From Hemibagrus wyckioides (taxonomy: Eukaryota > Chordata > Actinopteri > Siluriformes > Bagridae), in the NCBI RefSeq assembly GCF_019097595.1, contig NC_080713.1, positions 12,538,199-12,602,198 of the forward strand: a stretch of DNA of 64,000 bases, in the 5' to 3' direction. The notes beneath the pieces were generated by a model that was given only the letters and a program-made list of their open reading frames with translations, did not search any database and was not told the origin of the DNA. Shown piece after piece: positions 35,290 through 53,244 of the stretch. Position 1 is the first letter of the stretch. Each line of letters starts with the position of its first letter. A program made the position numbers and the translations under genes.

Positions 35290-36110
35290 AGATAGGTATG
35301 CTGAAGAGACAAGGAGAGGATCCTCATATGACTGACTCATTGAATTGTTTTGGTGAGTTTTTGATCAAAACCGCCAAGGCAAGGAGATCACTGAGCAACT
35401 GCTCTGGTCACTCAGGAATGGAATGGAGCAGGAATACCTGGTTAATGACCATACATGAGCTTCAGATTTCATGGACTTACTGAGAGCTCATGAGGTGGTT
35501 CTCCCACTACCTTCATGACTACCTGTGACTTCCACATCTCATCCTTGCTTCAACCAGGGAGGAAAGTCCTGAAGCCTTGTCCAAAATCAACATCTCCTCA
35601 GAGTATCATGAATTTTGAGACATCTTAAGCAAAGAATCTGACAGAACAATAAGCTCTGGGGGATTATTTGAAGGAGATACTGTGACAGGTCTACTTGTCT
35701 ATCTGTTCTTCCACCTCCCCAATTTCCACAGGATTCTCTTTTTTGGGGGAGAAGGAATAAGAAGGGCTACACTCCTGGCCCATGGATAGCCAATCAAAGC
35801 CTCAATCAGATTACAATTAAGTATTGTTAATGCTTTGTTCATCCAAGATTATTTACTAGACTTGACCTTCACTTGACATTTATCTGGTTCATCTGGACAT
35901 TTATCATTTACCTGGTTTGGAGAGGAAGATGAATTAAAAACTCCATTTATCACCAACACATCTGGTCATTTTGAATATTGTGTTAAGCCATATGGACTAT
36001 CATTATGCCAACACTATTCAATGCAGTCTTTTCCCTACTGACAGCACCACTCTTATTGTCTTTGGAGACAACCTCCCCTTTGACAAACTCAAGTCTTCTT
36101 CCATTTTCCG
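35290..36110 (+). pseudogene. Ty3/gypsy retrotransposon relic
   Basis: A gag-like AKARRSLSNCSGHSGMEWS lies at about 35375-35430. A pol start resembling the family's VPPEYHDL motif reads INISSEYHEF (about 35595). A reverse transcriptase stretch reads EEDELKTPFITNTSGHFEYC, followed by VKPYGLSLC (about 35925-36010). Stops and deletions are frequent. No LTR was assigned, although a separate LTR-like unit lies about 700 bp upstream. Confidence 0.65.
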
Positions 36111-36379
36111 TCTTCAGCATTGCTTCAACTTGATATTTAACAGCTGTCTTCCCACACACAAGGAAAAAAATGCATCTTACAGTCTCCCCCACTCATCACA
36201 ACATTTTCCTGGAGTTAACTACAGACACTTTCTTGCCCTGGATGTGTTGCACAGCATTTAAAGAGAATAAAGAAAGTGACAGAAATCACAAATCAACAAA
36301 GGTATTACCTTTTACTGCACTCTCTTGTCCAAATTCTCATCTAAACAATGAACTGTAACCCTACCTTTCACAGAACAAC

Positions 36380-36690
36380 CTCCAAAATCATATAACAACT
36401 GCCAAAAGAGGTCTAGCTTCAGGGTAGCACTTTCCACCTAGATCAGAGACAACCAATCTGTCATCAGTTCTCATCCTCATGAATTCTCAGCAGTGTTTGA
36501 CACAGTCAACCACAAGACTCTCTTGTCTACCAACATATACATATATATAACTCATCCACTCCTTCCCTCCCTCAGATACTCACTTATCCCACCTTTGGCC
36601 ATTGCATGGAACCTTGGGGTAAGTATGGACAATCAACTGTCCTTTTCCTCTCACACTGCTAATCAGATATGTTCATGCTGATTTTTTCTT
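36380..36690 (+). pseudogene. L2-like LINE reverse transcriptase fragment
   Basis: Contains FSAVFDTVNHKTLLST (about 36480-36535) and WNLGVSMDNQLSFSSHTANQ (about 36607-36670). These are normally separated by about 200 residues in L2-type reverse transcriptases, so the middle is deleted. It is on the opposite strand to the 28.9-30.6 kb relic. Confidence 0.65.
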
Positions 36691-37384
36691 TACAACATTA
36701 TAAGGATTTGTGTTATGATCAATCAATAATGAGACAGTGTCAGCAATGATATTAAGTGTACCTTTATGGATTGTGATAACCAGATTCAGTCTGGAATCCA
36801 AAAGCCATGACTGGAGAAAATTGCCTGGGGTGTTAAAAGCAGAGATTACAGATGCCTGAGGGTTGAGGGGTACTTGAGTCAGGTTTAGTGACAGCATTCA
36901 CTTTTCGCTATTCAGCACAAAAAAAAAGAACATGCATAATTGGAGTATGATCACCTACATCAATGTCATGCTCTATGTTGTGCAAGATGAGACATCAGCA
37001 CAAAGACCAGGGAACCTTGTAGTCAGAAATCTCATGTCCTCCTGACACAGGAGACACAGGCACATTTTCCAGTTTCTTAGGCAAATACAGCAACACTTCA
37101 TAGTTACTTATAGGTAAATAGAAAACACAGAATTCCTGCTTTTTAAGATAAAATTTTTCGTCTTTTCCTTGCTCAGAGTTGCTGCATTACTAATTTGAAA
37201 TTTTTATGCTACATTAGGAGCTCTCTGAGATTATTAATAGAAGCTTCAACAACACTGATTTTCAAACTTGAAACTGCATTAAATACCTAATAAATAGAAA
37301 TCTAATATTGCAAATTACCACAATGCACATCATATAAACATTTTTTACACCTCTACCAAACAAATGTTACAGGGCACTGTTTTA
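36691..37384. other. Intergenic, nothing recognised
   Basis: No gene or named repeat identified. The 74-codon minus-strand frame at 36673-36897 has no recognisable motif and no splice support. Confidence 0.4.
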
Positions 37385-37640
37385 GACACTGACCAGTCAG
37401 AATGCCCATGCTGACCCCTGTCCAACAGCAAGAACATCTACAATGGACTTATAGGCATCAGAGCTGGACCATGAAACAATGGAAAACAACAAGTGGTCTA
37501 ATGAATCACATTTTCTGTTACATCATACGGATAGATGGATGGATGAGTGAGTTGCTTATCTGCAGAAGAGATGGGACCATGGGATGCACTATGGAAAAAG
37601 GTAAGTGGTCTAAGGCACTGTGATGTTGCCAGGAAAGATA
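37385..37640 (+). pseudogene. Tc1 transposase fragment
   Basis: The frame 37402-37623 reads EHLQWTYRHQSWTMKQWKTT and then SGLMNHIFCY and GTMGCTMEKG. This is the region around the first catalytic aspartate of Tc1 (normally WSDESRF); here that aspartate reads as Asn (GLMNHIF). Only about 250 bp remain. Confidence 0.65.
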
Positions 37641-37719
37641 TAGTAAATATAAGATATAGTAATCATTCTTTACATTGTGGTACAAGCATCTGAGGCTATC
37701 ATAGACTGAAAGACTTTTT

Positions 37720-37925
37720 TCTAATCTTCAACTGTTTTCCAGTTTACATGTATTTACTTGCTTATTTGAGTTACTATAGACTTCCTATCAACTCAAACCA
37801 TTGTGATCATTCCCTCATTTTCAGATATTTCTGATGTCTGGCATGAGCATTAAGTGAAACTCAACACATCATGCTGCTGCCACATGATTGGCTGATTGGG
37901 CAACTGTGTAAATGAGTGTGTGTGT
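37720..37925 (+). mobile_element. Decayed non-autonomous DNA-transposon fragment
   Basis: Contains GAGTTACTATAGACTTCCTA and CTGCTGCCACATGATTGGCT, matching the interior and right part of the repeat also found at 54150-54515. It runs into a GT microsatellite. Confidence 0.5.
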
Positions 37926-39771
37926 GTGTGTTTGTGGATTTTTGCAAATTAATTAAAAATCCATCATGGTAAGAATTAGTGCAAGGTCAAGCTGAATTTA
38001 GAGGGTGCCAAGAGATGCCAAGGAACAAGAGGAAAAACCTTCAACTTACAGTTCATGCAATATAGGACAAAATGAAAACTCTCCTGCTATAGTTGGTCCT
38101 GGCGTGCTGGTCGAAATTCTGTGCCATATGATAAATTTTGGTGTTTCTATGACTTGTGCTTTGGACTGCCCATCACGTTTTAGCAAAAGGAATCAGAAGA
38201 AGAAGAAGATGTCACAAGCAGCGGTATCTGCAGTAAACATTGCCTCCAGTGGCCAGTCATTGCAAATATACATTAAACAATAGAGAGACCATCCATTAAC
38301 ATGCTCATGAAGTTTTGTGACCATAGCCAAAAATGTTAGATATTCAAAAATCTGATTGGCTAAAGGCAGCCATGCTTTTGAGAGAAATTCAGTGGTGATG
38401 AAAAATCCAGTTACAGATTTACACATTAATGCAGCACAGCAAATTTCAGCATCATCGGCCATCTTTTAAAACATTTATTTTAAGTCTAGTTGAAAGTAAT
38501 TTGACCAATATTTAAGTAAACTTGTCAGGCATGTTGTTAAGCAATAACATTCATAACAAGCACTTTTTTCATAAAAAGTTAGCTTTTGTACAAATCTATG
38601 TATTGTCCCCTACCAGTGAAATGTCAGCAAATGTTCTTTTATTTAAATGGCACAATACATTTATAAACAAAATAACACAATAAACAGTAGTCAAATGAAT
38701 GTGTCAAATCTGATACGATTTTTTTACAAATTTGATTTGCAGAATTGTTAAACCTATTATTTAACAAAGTATAATACTGTTGTCACTGTAGCAGGTTTAC
38801 CAGTTACGCCCATTTTCCTATACACCTTTTGTAAAATAAGCATTGTTCTACAGTTTGTACAATGGATTAAAGGGAATTAAAATATCTTAAATCACTTGAC
38901 AGTTCTTTGTGTAAGATATAAGACATAATGCAGTAAAATATCAATAAAAAAGCAGACAGGGCTACAAAAAAATATTTTAGATGGCTTAATGATGACCAAG
39001 TTCTAAATTCAAATGAATCATGCTGAAAAAGGACCTCTAAATAAATATAATAAAATGAAGTAACTGCAAAATTAGAAGCTTTCACAACAAAATAAATCCA
39101 CCAGAGATTCTTTAAATCCTGGTATATCCTCTTAACATCAATGCCAACAGAAATTACAGCAGTTATAAATGTAACAAAAACATTATAACATGAATAAACA
39201 TTTGATACTCATTAATATGTGTATTGTGGAGCAGCAGGAGTCAGCTGTTCAGCCAATGTGAAATAACTATGCTGGTGACTATGCTAAGAGTGCATTTTCA
39301 ACAATCGTAGATTGTGCATAAGAACTATCCAAAAGGCACCTAAAATGGTCTGATAGAAGCAAGTCTAGAGAGGCACCAACAGTTCTGGTGCATTCAGGTT
39401 TTAAATAAAATCAATCAATCAAAGGTCACTGGCATCCTGTTTAGAGGTATCAAAAAGAAATTCTATAAAATGTATCCACATACAGTATCTATAGCAAATG
39501 TGAATCTACAATAAGCAACATTTTTATTGTCTTAACAGTGTGTATGACTATCTAAAAAAATAAACAGCTGTTATTGCCCTCATACATTTCAAAAAATGTC
39601 TTCAGCTTTCCCAAGGGAAAAGAAATCTTGATTATGTGCTAGTGAGCTAAAAAAAACAAAAGAAACCAACAAAAAAAAAAAAAACTGAAACAAAAAATAG
39701 AACTGCACTTGGCTAGTTATGTTGCTGTAATTTAAAGTAGTATTTGTAGATTTACATCGTAGAATTACAAA
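37926..39771. other. Intergenic, grading into the lmo2 3' UTR
   Basis: The part nearest 39771 must be lmo2 3' UTR, because the stop codon is at 39772-39774 and the gene reads leftwards. AATAAA in the lmo2 sense is present near 38470 and 38640, but which is used is unknown. No other gene was seen. Confidence 0.5.
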
Positions 39772-44911
<5,140 letters not shown>

Positions 44912-45560
44912 GGTAGGTGGGACTGGGATTCCTAACTGTAGCAGAACGCACTTGGCGGTGAAACTTCAAAGAGGAAATGCTTAGTCGCCTGTTGGACTTG
45001 TGTACACACACACACACACACACACACAAATGAGCACGAACTGTGCGTTAAAAAAACAACAACCCTGCGCCACGCTACAATTCAGCTTGTAGACAGAGTG
45101 CTGCAAAATTCGCCCATTTCCAACTGACACGTTTTAACGTCCTGAAGATGCACAGAGAGGTTATGAAACAGTCACACACCACTAGCTGTAGACGTATCTC
45201 GTTGCTGTCAGGGAGGAAAAAAACAAGTAAATCCCGAACTACTGTAATGAAATCGCAAGCTTACGAATACTGAAAGTCAAACATCATGAAGAGTGCTCGG
45301 CATTTTCTTGTCATGTGCTACAACTACATGCGGAACTCGTGTCCTTCGTTTTTGTACTGCAGGTATTTTTAAGAAGCCCCACCCACCCAGGCCGTTCTGC
45401 TTTCGTTTCCCACTTCCTGCTCACGACAGCTCGACAATGAGGAAAGATACAGCGGTTTTACAAGGAAGCAGTGAGCGAGTCGTGACACACTGGGTCTCTG
45501 CAGTTGCACGACTTGCAGCACCCCAACGGTTCAGATCTAAGATACGAAGCTAAAATGTCA
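44912..45560 (-). promoter_or_regulatory. lmo2: lmo2 5' flank, candidate promoter
   Basis: Sequence immediately upstream of the lmo2 ATG, with more CpG than its surroundings (near 45060, 45290-45350 and 45420-45490). CACTTCCT at 45411-45418 is an ETS-type GGAAGTG site in the gene's sense. The mammalian LMO2 proximal promoter is known to use ETS factors. The transcription start and UTR structure cannot be set. Confidence 0.35.
45001..45030. repeat. (CA)n microsatellite upstream of lmo2
   Basis: About 13 CA units some 90 bp upstream of the lmo2 start codon. Confidence 0.9.
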
Positions 45561-46380
45561 ACTTTTGTAATACATTGTGGAGCGTTTTCTCTTTAGCTCA
45601 TGTGAATCTAGCCTTGTTTGTTTTATAGAGAAGGAAAACTTTGAAAATCATGGCATGTTACAATGTGCTAATAAGGTTGATTTCACACTATACGCGCTCA
45701 TACATAAGTATGAGAGAATTATCCTTATTAAAATGTTAAGGGCCAAATAATACTATTAAATTATATATCATTAATTAAATTAAATTATATTAATTAAATT
45801 ACATACCATGGCAAGCTTACATTTTGAACATTCAGTAGCTACTGTTGAAACTTTGACAATAATTAATTACTTAAATTACTAAAAAAAAAAAAAAGTTAAC
45901 TAACTCATCTGAACAACTTGGATTTTAGTTTATTGCAATTCACCATGCTGGTAATATTAAGGCCTGATAATACGAAATGACAGTTTGTATAATATAAGTT
46001 TAGTTTAAATTAGATGTTTTATTCCATAATGTAATGTTTTAGTATTTCACATCTCAACACAGTGTTCACTTTCTTAAAACTATTTTTGTAGGCCCTTAAA
46101 TTCTCTTTACATCCATCTTTGACTGATATGGTGGAGGAAAAAAATCTTATCTGCTGCCAGTGCCACTGCCAGGTTTACTGAAGGAGAGAGGCAACTGGAC
46201 CTTGAGATAAAACAACTTATTCAGTGTGGTTTGACCACTCCCATTTTCTTGGGGGGCATTTCATCGCCTGTAGCCAGCACAGAGATAACAGAAAGCATAT
46301 TTATTGCTAGCTAAATTGGAACTAACTCCACTGAAATTATATTGGAGAGAAACTTTCCTAAGGATAATTGTGGTAACAAT

Positions 46381-46383
<3 letters not shown>

Positions 46384-46440
<57 letters not shown>

Positions 46441-46444
46441 AGAG
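46384..46444. repeat. (CA)n microsatellite with GA tail
   Basis: About 27 perfect CA units, then a short AGAGAG tail. Confidence 0.95.
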
Positions 46445-46642
46445 AACCTGAAGAAAAACTAAATGTTACAAATCTGACTTATATGAGCTAATATAAACCT
46501 TAACATTGCAAAAGCACATCATCTGAGCATTATCCTTACTGCTTTTTAGTCACTAACCATTTCCTACCAAAAATATCATGGCAATGAGTAAATTCATATA
46601 AACCTTCATAAAGATACAAGCTGACAGAACTAAAGACTAATT

Positions 46643-46644
<2 letters not shown>

Positions 46645-46693
<49 letters not shown>

Positions 46694-46753
46694 CATGAGA
46701 AATGAATAGATTTGAATCTGAATGAGACACAAGCCTAACCCTAACCCTAACCC
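46645..46753. repeat. (CT)n(GT)n microsatellite followed by a short telomere-like repeat
   Basis: CT repeats to about 46676, GT repeats to about 46693, then 40 bp of ordinary sequence. CCTAACCCTAACCCTAACCC at 46734-46753 follows: a little over three units of the vertebrate telomere repeat. Confidence 0.9.
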
Positions 46754-49079
46754 ATACTACAATAGCCTTAAGTCTGACACAGACACAGCAAACACAAAGC
46801 AATACTGAAAACAACCCATTCACCCCATAAATTAAAAGTTCTGCAAACACCTTGCCCCATTTTAGTCATGTATACTTTACTTATTTTTTTTTAGTTTTTT
46901 CCAGCTGCAAATATATCAGTTTCAGACACATATTTGCATGAATTAATTTAGTTCAGAAATTAAAAATCACAGCTTTAATTTTGTCATGAAAATTGAACCA
47001 CTGAATTGTTTTTTTTTTTTTCAGTTTGGTACTAAATAGTATTTGTGGTGTCTTGAAGCAAGGCTTCATGCTGCTAACCTCTTGGCTTAGCTGGTGAAAA
47101 ATTATATGTGTTTTTGCATTTCATATATGTTGTGTTTCATTACAAAGTACATTCCAAACACTGCCTGTTGGAGTACCTGTACTACCATTTAAAGTTCTTG
47201 TGCCTAGAACCCTAGGGTTTTCCAAATATTACCTCTAACACAAAACCAAGAGATTTCATATTTTACCTTTGATAGTCAGTATCACTCCAGTTTTAAATAT
47301 TTTATTGGTTAATGATAAGAAAACTATCTACTAAACTATAGTTCATTTATAGATCTAAAGTTATTTATAATTTTTAAATTACAATCATATATGTTTTCCA
47401 GTAACTCATCTAACTACATTCAATTAAAGTTATTATACAAAAAACTATGCTAAAACTGTGTAATTCATTAGCCACCAAATGATTCTTTAAAGACCTTTTA
47501 GCAAACAGTAATCTGTCCAGTAATTGGTAATTGATGGAAAGAACGTGGTAAATTACCAAATTCTACCCAGGATTTCCTCATTATTAATATATTCAGTGTT
47601 TTGTTCTAACCATTTATGTTAGAACATTATGCTATCAAGAATGCCCAGCATTTCCTGTGACTTGGAGACAGCAAACACAATGAAATGAGCACAGAGCAAC
47701 TTTTTACACCCCTTTGCTTAGCTTTTTTGCTGTATCATCAGTAGCTGGATTTCTCCAGATGGCTCTGCATGATAATACAATGGTTATTGAGAAAGTGTAC
47801 TGTGTTTGATGTATAGTAGTTAGGGTGAGGATGGCCAACCTGAGGGCACAGTACATTAAGGAGAATAAAATTAAATGATCATCATAATATGAAATATGCT
47901 ATTTGAAATCATCTGTAATAACAGGAATGATCTAAAATTCAAATTATTTTAATATTTAAAATAAAGTTAAATCAAAGTACTTTGACAAGCAAGTTAATCA
48001 CTAGTTGACAGAAATTCATCAAATGCTTGTCAAGTGGACAAGGCTGACTTAAATTTTTAGGGTCACTGCTGTCATAAAAATTTTAAATCAATGGAAATTA
48101 TCTTCCCATCCAGTAATGCCACAAACATGGCAAGCACCATTTAAAAAAAAAAAATCAGAAAAAGGTTAACGCAGTAGTCCCCGAAACTAGTGAGTATTTT
48201 GCATACACTGCAACAGCCTTCAACTGAAATTGGGCACTGGCAGGAAGTAGGGTCAACAGGGTCAACACAACTGGCAGGAACCAGGGACAACAGCAGGAAG
48301 TGGGGTCACTACCACCAGCAGGACAACAGATATTCTGCAAAAAAAGAACAAGAGAAGAATAAATATCCAACCATTCATGCCAAGTAGGAAAAAGTCCAGT
48401 CTGTTGTACTTTTAGTTTGCCCCATTAGTTAGCTGATATATGGAGTTAATTTTGTGTCGAATGTTTCAAATAAATTTTAAAAAATTCACATGCAAAATAT
48501 TATCAAAATGTAATTTGTTTTATAAATGCAAATAACGAGAATCAAATAAAATTTGAATTTTTCAAAAAGATGATCTGATTCACATTATTATTTCTGCCTA
48601 ATTTCTATATTATCTCCGACACTTCTGCATGTATACTTTCAAAATGCTTGTTATGAAGAATTTACTGTAGATTTTCTTTCTTAAATAATGGCCCTCTGAG
48701 CTTGGCATCTGAGACCATTTCATATGAAAATGAATATAACATTGTTATTATAATGGCCAGGAAATTAGACAGAAAATCCTATTTTCTTGAATCAGATCCC
48801 AAATGCCATGAACACAGGCCCATTATTTAAAAAAAAAAACAAAAAACACATTTATATTTATTCATACTGACTATTTTATTACACTTATTTTTATTTGAAA
48901 TTGTACATTTTTACAGATTATTTTCCTACACTTATTTTTATATGAAATTGTATACAGAATGTACATCTCTCCAATTGTTCTTAAATCAGCATTTCTACAT
49001 GTATGGCAGCCATTCCACTGCAGTGTCTGTTGAATTCTAACACAGGCACACCTCATTCTGCTTAGTGAAATCTTATTTA

Positions 49080-50412
49080 ACGAGGAAAAGTATAAAAAAC
49101 ACTGTTGTCATCACTATCTACTTCCAAATTGACCAGCTGGATGGCAAAAACAGTGCTAGTAGTATCTCAAAAGTAACTTCAGTCAAATAATAACTATTGA
49201 CCATGCCAAAAGAGGCGAAAAAAAAGTTTTGAGTGAGGAAAAAAAGGATTCAATTCTGAGTTTACTGGCAGAGGGATACAGTGAGTGCCAAGTTGCTTCC
49301 ATCCTTAAAATTTCAAAGACAGAGGTTCATAAGGACCAGGTCAAGCTGCAGACATTGGAGAACAAAGCTACAGAGGACAAAAACAACTCTTCACTGAACA
49401 GGATGACCGGCAAAACATTCAAATGTCACTCAACAACCATAGGATGACATCAAGTGACCAAAAAGAATGGCAAATGGCAGCTGGGATGAAGTGCAAGGCA
49501 AGGATGATTTGAAACAGGCTCCTAGAGGCTGGGCTGAGGTCATGCAAAGCTAGAATAAAGCCTTTCATCAAAAAGAATCAAAGTAGAGTCAGGCTGAGGT
49601 TTTCTAAAGACCATAAGGACCATAGAGGACTGGAGTAAAGTCATCTTCTCTGATGAGTCCAGCTTTTAGCTTTGCTCAGCTCCTGGTCGTCTAATGGTTG
49701 GACCGAGACCTGGAGAGGCCTACAAGCTACAGTGTCTCACACCCACTGTTAAATTTGGTGGTGGATCAGTGATGATCTGGGGGTGCTTCTGCAAGGCTGG
49801 AATTGGACACATTTGTCTTTGTGAAGGACGCATAAATCAAGCCACAAGCAAGTGTCCTGGAAGAAAACTTGCTTTCTTCTGCTCTGATAATGTTCCCCAA
49901 CATTACTGGTTTTGCCAAATAGCTCCATGCTACAAGTCCTGGTTGGAAAATCAATAGGAAGATGGATGGTCAAAAGCCATCAAACAAAGCTGAGCTGCTT
50001 GAATTTTTGTGCCAGTAGTGGCATAAAGTCACCCAACAGCAATGTGAAATATCCATTCCAAGACACATTAAAGCTGTGACTGAAACCAAATATTTTTTTT
50101 TTTTTTAACTTTTCTTAAGTTAAAACATTAGTATTGTCTTCTGTAAAAAAAAAAGAAAAAGAAAAAGAAAAAAAAAAAAAAAAAAAGATTGTTTTCTTTG
50201 CATTAGTTGAGGTCTTTTTTGTCATTATGACCAGTTGTTTTCTGCTCTAAAAATGCTCTAAATGACAATATGTTTATTTGGGAGAAACGCTGTCAGTCAT
50301 TAATAGAATAAAACAAAAATGTTCATTTTACTCAAACATATACCTATAAACGGCAAAACAAGAGAAACGATTAATTTTGCAGAGATCTCATTTTTTTCCC
50401 CCTAAGCTGTAT
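49080..50412 (+). pseudogene. Decayed Tc1-like element
   Basis: A plus-strand relic. The N-terminal frame starts at about 49204 (MPKEAKKKVLSEEKKD, then GYSECQVASILKISKTEV). The first aspartate region is VIFSDESSF (about 49640). The Gly-rich block reads TPTVKFGGGSVMIWGCF (about 49742-49792). The second aspartate region is badly broken, and the DLNPIE motif is not found. The right end carries CATATACCTATAAACGGCAA and GATTAATTTTGCAG, the inverted counterpart of the end at 22726. Left end uncertain. Confidence 0.7.
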
Positions 50413-51791
50413 GTAATGGGGTACTTCATGGCGCCATCTACTGACACAAGCTTACTGGACCTTTTAAGGTGGAAATAGAAAATTCAGCATAAGGAAAAAA
50501 ATCAACCTCACATCTAGCTGATGTTAGCGGTTTACACTGCTAATCAGCTTAAAGGAATGATGACAATTGTATGATAAATAATTATGTGTGAATGTGTTTA
50601 CAAAGAATTCAGTCCCTACCCACGTTATTTTTGTCAACTTTTAAATGCAACTACAATACAACTCCCCTGCAACTGAGAGCTTGACTTACTTTATTCTGTC
50701 ATGTCTGCGGACGCTTCGCGGTTGATGGTATGGGTTTGAAACTGCCCCAAATAAACCCCCACACCCACCCCAAACACACACACGCTCAAAAATCAGTTGA
50801 CCAATAGACATTTTAATTTGGACATCATCTATTAAGACCCACCCGTATAAAATACATTTAACAGCATGATTAGTGGGTAAAGTTTTGGACATTTATTTAT
50901 AATCCATATATGGATTATCCCATGTCTTACCACAAGTATTATTATTTTATACATTTATTATTTATATTCAATGCCGCATAAAGTCAAAGTCAAAGAAGCT
51001 TTATTGTCAAAAGATTTATCATTTAAAAATGTAAAGAAATTTGTTTAAAGAGCCCATTTGTTCATGTGTATATTGTATTTACCAAATAATATAAATTTAC
51101 ATTCCAAAAAATCATTCGGAAAATAAAAAGCACAAAAATCAAATATAATCAAATCTCAGTTGTCTATTAATATGATGATTTCCACTGAACTAGAGTGCCT
51201 TAAAAGTATTTGCTCAAGATCTCTTGGTTTAACTGGTAATTGAAATTTTTTTGAAGAAAGTCAGTATAAGACATCAAATACCCATTTGAATCAATCAACT
51301 GCCTAAATAAAACAATTTGTTCATTTATCCATGTATGAAAGAACAACATTTGTTTTTAAATAGTATGTCTTTGTTAATCCATATAAAATAACTGTGTGGT
51401 GAGAAATTGTGCTTGTAGATTAAATTCTATGCTAGCAGGGCTTGTTTGTGAGAATTCGCCAGTTTGACAGAATTTTACCAAGAGAAAAATTATACGTAAG
51501 ACCCCCTCCTCCCTTTTCCTCCAGATGAACACATAAAGTACTTGTCTAATCTTAATCACCTTAGTAGGCACATTTAATGATAAGGGAATAGATAAAGATC
51601 TAGATATTCCTTCATCCTTTGACAATAATACCCCTTCACCCCAAATACTGACAAATCCAATGGCATTTTAATATGCGCCATGTATGATGCAATTTCTGCA
51701 CCACCTGTACGTCTCAGTGCCACATATTAAATGTAAATTTCTAACCTGCATCAAAGGGGAGTTTAGTTTGCATTCATCGATAAACTGCCGT
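50413..51791. other. Intergenic, one short dispersed repeat
   Basis: No gene recognised. AAGTCAAAGTCAAAGAAGCT, followed by TTATTGTCA, at 50983-51010 resembles the dispersed repeat family near 26845. Confidence 0.45.
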
Positions 51792-51799
51792 CAGTTAGG

Positions 51800-52838
51800 C
51801 CAGTGTTTTTCAACCTTTTATGAGGCATGGCACATTTTTTTAAATTAAAAACATCCCATGGCACACAACAAACCAAACATTTTACAAAATGTAACACTGT
51901 GGCCTAACACAGTATATATAATGAAAAATGTAATCTCTCAATTTGTTTATGCTCACTCAGTGTGAAACCTCTCTCATTCAATATTGTGTTGTTGTTTTTT
52001 ATTAAAGTCGCCTGTTTCTCAGTGTGTTTACACCATAGCCCAGACAATTATGTCAAAAATATGAATTTGTTGTCATGCCTATGTCGTCAACAAGTTTTCT
52101 GTTGTAAATTTTGGAGAGATATTCTGTTGTTAGTAAAAGCACTGTGGTCGGTTTTTCAAATGATGATGGATTTCTTCATGGTCAATGGTGGCATTCAACA
52201 TATGTTTTTCAATAAGAAGTTGTAGTTCAGAGTGACATCATTGGAACTACAAATTGACTGCCTCCATTTAAGTCTTTTGTAAGCAACCAGCTTCCAGCTA
52301 ATTGTGATGTGATATCTTTTGCTCCACACAATTTATTTAAGTATATTTTGTTAGATGTTCGTAAAGCAATGACCAGTGATCATCAAAAAACAGCTAGGTT
52401 AACCACTGTGTGTTGGTAGACCAACAAATATAAATTAAAACATACCAGGTACTGTTTTAAAGAACGCTTAATTAATAAGTGGTTAATGGGTATAGTGGTT
52501 GTATCATATATACATATACTACCTTCGGGATGCACATAGTCAGCAACAATACATAGGTGACATTCAAGCACTGATTGGTATGAATGGGTCCAAAATGTGT
52601 TTACACAGGCGTTGTTTCTCTTGTCATGAATTAAGGTCACTATTGCACTACCTACTGACATAGAGGAGTATTTCCATTAATCTGCCAGTGACTACATAGC
52701 ATGCACAGATGTTCAACAATGGCAAATTATTTCTAGTAACTAAATAATATATTTTTTTTAACCAATTAAATGTAATTGGATAATTTCCCACGGCACACCT
52801 GACAATCTCTCACCTCAGCACAGTGGTTGAAAATCACT
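51800..52838. mobile_element. hAT-type non-autonomous transposon (about 1.04 kb) with 8-bp target duplication
   Basis: The left end reads CCAGTGTTTTTCAACC, and the right end in reverse reads AGTGATTTTCAACCACTG, typical hAT ends. The octamer CAGTTAGG flanks both sides (51792-51799 and 52839-52846), fitting the 8-bp hAT duplication. Inner copies of the CATGGCACA and CACGGCACAC blocks are also in inverted arrangement. No transposase frame was recognised inside. Confidence 0.8.
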
Positions 52839-52846
52839 CAGTTAGG

Positions 52847-53192
52847 TGACCAAATCTGGACTTTGCTTAATTGTTCCTTAAAGAAACTGTAAATAATACT
52901 CCCTTTATCCAGTGCAGGACAATGATGAAACACTGGTAAACATTCTCTGAATGTATGTTTGCAAACTTTCCTACAGGACGCAAACAGGACCACTTGTGGA
53001 TGTTTATAATTATTATGTTTATAATGTTATGGTAATGTATGATAGCAAACGTTATTAAAACACCTAAACAAGGACGTCGCTGAAAATCCCGTCGATGTTG
53101 ACTGTTCGGTATATATGTTCATATGCAAAAAAAATAAAATAAATGTTTGTTGGTTTGTATGTTAATATTATCTGCAAGTTTTAAATAGAAAA

Positions 53193-53244
<52 letters not shown>

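Larger units (their letters stand above)
45561..49079. other. Intergenic, microsatellites only
   Basis: No gene seen. Besides the microsatellites listed separately there is a local direct repeat (ACACTTATTTTTAT followed by TGAAATTGTA) near 48881 and 48930, and a degenerate GGCAGGAA(G/C) repeat patch at 48238-48310. Confidence 0.55.

Noticed and set aside
46734..46753. True telomere or chromosome end
   Set aside because: Only about three units, with ordinary sequence on both sides.
51374..51625. Minus-strand 83-codon frame
   Set aside because: No recognisable motif, no splice context and AT-rich composition; treated as chance.
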